Below are positions 43,013 to 44,153 of a stretch of 44,153 nt of DNA, one piece after another. The notes under the pieces are model-generated. The model worked only from the letters and a program-made list of their open reading frames with translations, ran no database searches and was not told where the DNA came from. How positions within the stretch are numbered: the first letter of the stretch is position 1; the number at the start of each line of letters is the position of its first letter. Where the stretch lies: the NCBI GenBank assembly GCA_003224055.1, contig QHYE01000053.1:1-44153 (forward strand). The letters run 5' to 3'. The stretch is from Acidobacteriota bacterium. GTDB lineage: Bacteria > Acidobacteriota > Terriglobia > Acidiferrales > UBA7541. Position numbers and translations under genes: made by a program.

Positions 43013-44029
43013 TCACAGTTTCTCCGGCTGCACCCACCTGCCGGACTCCGCTGCTTGAAAAATCGCCTCGATCACCGCCATATTGCTGATCGCGTCTTCC
43101 AGGGGTACGGGGACTTCTCCGCCCTCACGAATCGCCCGCGAGAATGCATCTCCCTGCAAAGCATATTGATCGCAAATTGGAATAGTTTCTGTCCGAATTC
43201 CGCCGCCAAACACGTCGCGTCCATCGTCAATAAATATCCGCGTCGGCCGGTCGTTAGGCGCATTGAACGGAATCTCGATCTCGATGCGGCCTTTCGTTCC
43301 CAGGAATTGCATCCGCTGATACGGCACCATCTGCGTGCTGCATGTGAACACGGCTAGCCCCGACGGAAACTCCATCATCGCCGAGGTCAAGCGGTCCACG
43401 CCAAACTCCGGATCCTTCTCCGCGATTCCCGACACACAAAGCGGCTCCGCCCCAAACATCCATCGCGACGCCAGGATCGGATAACATCCGATGTCCATCA
43501 GCCCGCCGCCGCCCCACTCCGCTCTATTCCTCACATTTTGGGGATCTCTATTGAAGTAGCTGAACGCTCCCATGATCGACCGCAACTCCCCAATCACTCC
43601 ATGGCGAATCAAATCCTGCGTGCGCACCCATTGCGGGTGCGCCTTCACCATAAACGCCTCGCCAATCTTCACGCCGCAGCGGTCCCGCGCCTCGAGCAGC
43701 GTTCTGCCTTCAGCGACAGACAGGCTCAGCGGCTTCTCGCACAAAACGTGCTTCCCTGCTTCCGCCGCTTTGATCGACCAGGGCACGTGCAAATGATTGG
43801 GCAGCGGATTGTAAATCGCCTCAATCTCCGGGTCTTCCAGCAGCTCTTCGTACGACCCGTAGGCCTTGGCAATCCCCAGCTTGTGCGCGGCGTCTTCCGC
43901 CTTCCGCGCATCGCGCGAAGCAATTGCCGCCACCTCGCTCCGAGCGCCCTTTTGCATTCCCGGAATTACTTTGCGAGTCGCAATCGACGCCACACCCAGC
44001 ACGCCCCATTTCACCCTGCCCTCGCTCAT
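43013..44029 (-). CDS. Gfo/Idh/MocA family oxidoreductase (cytoplasmic)
   Basis: A 338-residue NAD(P)-dependent dehydrogenase: Rossmann start VKWGVLGVASIATRKVIPGM, YNPLPNHLHVPW and the signature HVLCEKPLSL (EKP at 98-100), then the C-terminal beta sheet with GGGGLMDIGCYPI and TCSTQMVPYQRM. No export signal follows from ATG 44029, which has GGGGAGAGG ahead; the open frame continues upstream to 44149 but that part looks non-coding. It resembles the xylose/glucose-fructose type dehydrogenases; the substrate is unknown. The remaining bases to the window end show nothing recognisable. Confidence 0.88.
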   Translation of the reverse strand: MSEGRVKWGVLGVASIATRKVIPGMQKGARSEVAAIASRDARKAEDAAHKLGIAKAYGSYEELLEDPEIEAIYNPLPNHLHVPWSIKAAEAGKHVLCEKPLSLSVAEGRTLLEARDRCGVKIGEAFMVKAHPQWVRTQDLIRHGVIGELRSIMGAFSYFNRDPQNVRNRAEWGGGGLMDIGCYPILASRWMFGAEPLCVSGIAEKDPEFGVDRLTSAMMEFPSGLAVFTCSTQMVPYQRMQFLGTKGRIEIEIPFNAPNDRPTRIFIDDGRDVFGGGIRTETIPICDQYALQGDAFSRAIREGGEVPVPLEDAISNMAVIEAIFQAAESGRWVQPEKL

Positions 44030-44153
44030 GCCTGCCTCTCCCCTGCTCGCTATCTTTGGTTCTTCAACATGTAGCTCTTTTGATCCCCTGGATCCTGGAA
44101 TTATCCGACAAATCTCCCTTCCCGGCACGTCGGATAGCCCTCCGGACACAGGT

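Overview
The window looks like a chromosomal segment of a GC-rich soil bacterium, most likely an Acidobacteriota member near the Terriglobia/Koribacter group. The grounds are inference: the gene set, the ECF sigma/FecR-type pair whose anti-sigma starts MKDDYLWDG, a carboxypeptidase-regulatory-like domain fused to an M1 peptidase, the bacillithiol enzyme BshC, TAT-exported Gfo/Idh/MocA and TIM-barrel isomerase proteins, and many GTG/TTG starts. I see no phage, IS element, integrase or CRISPR array. Most of the window is core metabolism.

Layout. 51-3102 (minus): overlapping mgtC-like, ldcA and mpl; the last two recycle peptidoglycan peptides. 3147-7154 (minus): PfkB kinase, methylthioadenosine phosphorylase, MeaB GTPase and acyl-CoA dehydrogenase. 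7306-9858 (minus): low-specificity threonine aldolase and HemW, separated by a degenerate CAGAG-type repeat tract; HemW carries an unusual in-frame insertion. 10075-12825 (plus): secreted M1-like metallopeptidase. 12920-12995 (minus): tRNA-Arg(TCG). 13159-15391 (plus): two overlapping TAT-signal genes. 15392-16576: about 1.2 kb without an intact gene, holding a frameshifted ExbD/TolR remnant, an isolated intrinsic terminator and a perfect inverted repeat. 16577-17773 (plus): secreted alpha/beta hydrolase with a TPR-like tail. 17812-25544 (minus): lepB-carA-carB-aldolase-bshC. 25700-29186 (minus): hrcA-grpE-dnaJ-rsmE heat-shock cluster, with a CIRCE-like inverted repeat around the hrcA start and a DnaJ that lacks part of its C-terminal domain. 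29261-35775 (minus): aldehyde dehydrogenase, MFS carrier, secreted amidohydrolase, peptidoglycan-binding protein and HtrA-type protease. 36210-38698 (plus): ECF sigma factor, FecR-like anti-sigma and a secreted protein of unknown function. 38853-41492 (plus): a promoter, SAM-II-type riboswitch and terminator ahead of a threonine-synthase-like gene and a CysO/ThiS-like sulfur-carrier gene, then two small ferredoxin-fold enzymes. 41573-44029: a secreted beta-strand-repeat protein, Ogt DNA repair protein and a second oxidoreductase.

The most interesting unit is the SAM-sensing leader with the ThrC-like enzyme and the sulfur carrier (38853-40760). Control by S-adenosylmethionine is hard to reconcile with plain threonine synthesis. 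It suggests that the PLP enzyme moves sulfur from a protein thiocarboxylate onto a homoserine ester, making homocysteine for methionine. This is a hypothesis drawn from context, not a demonstrated function.
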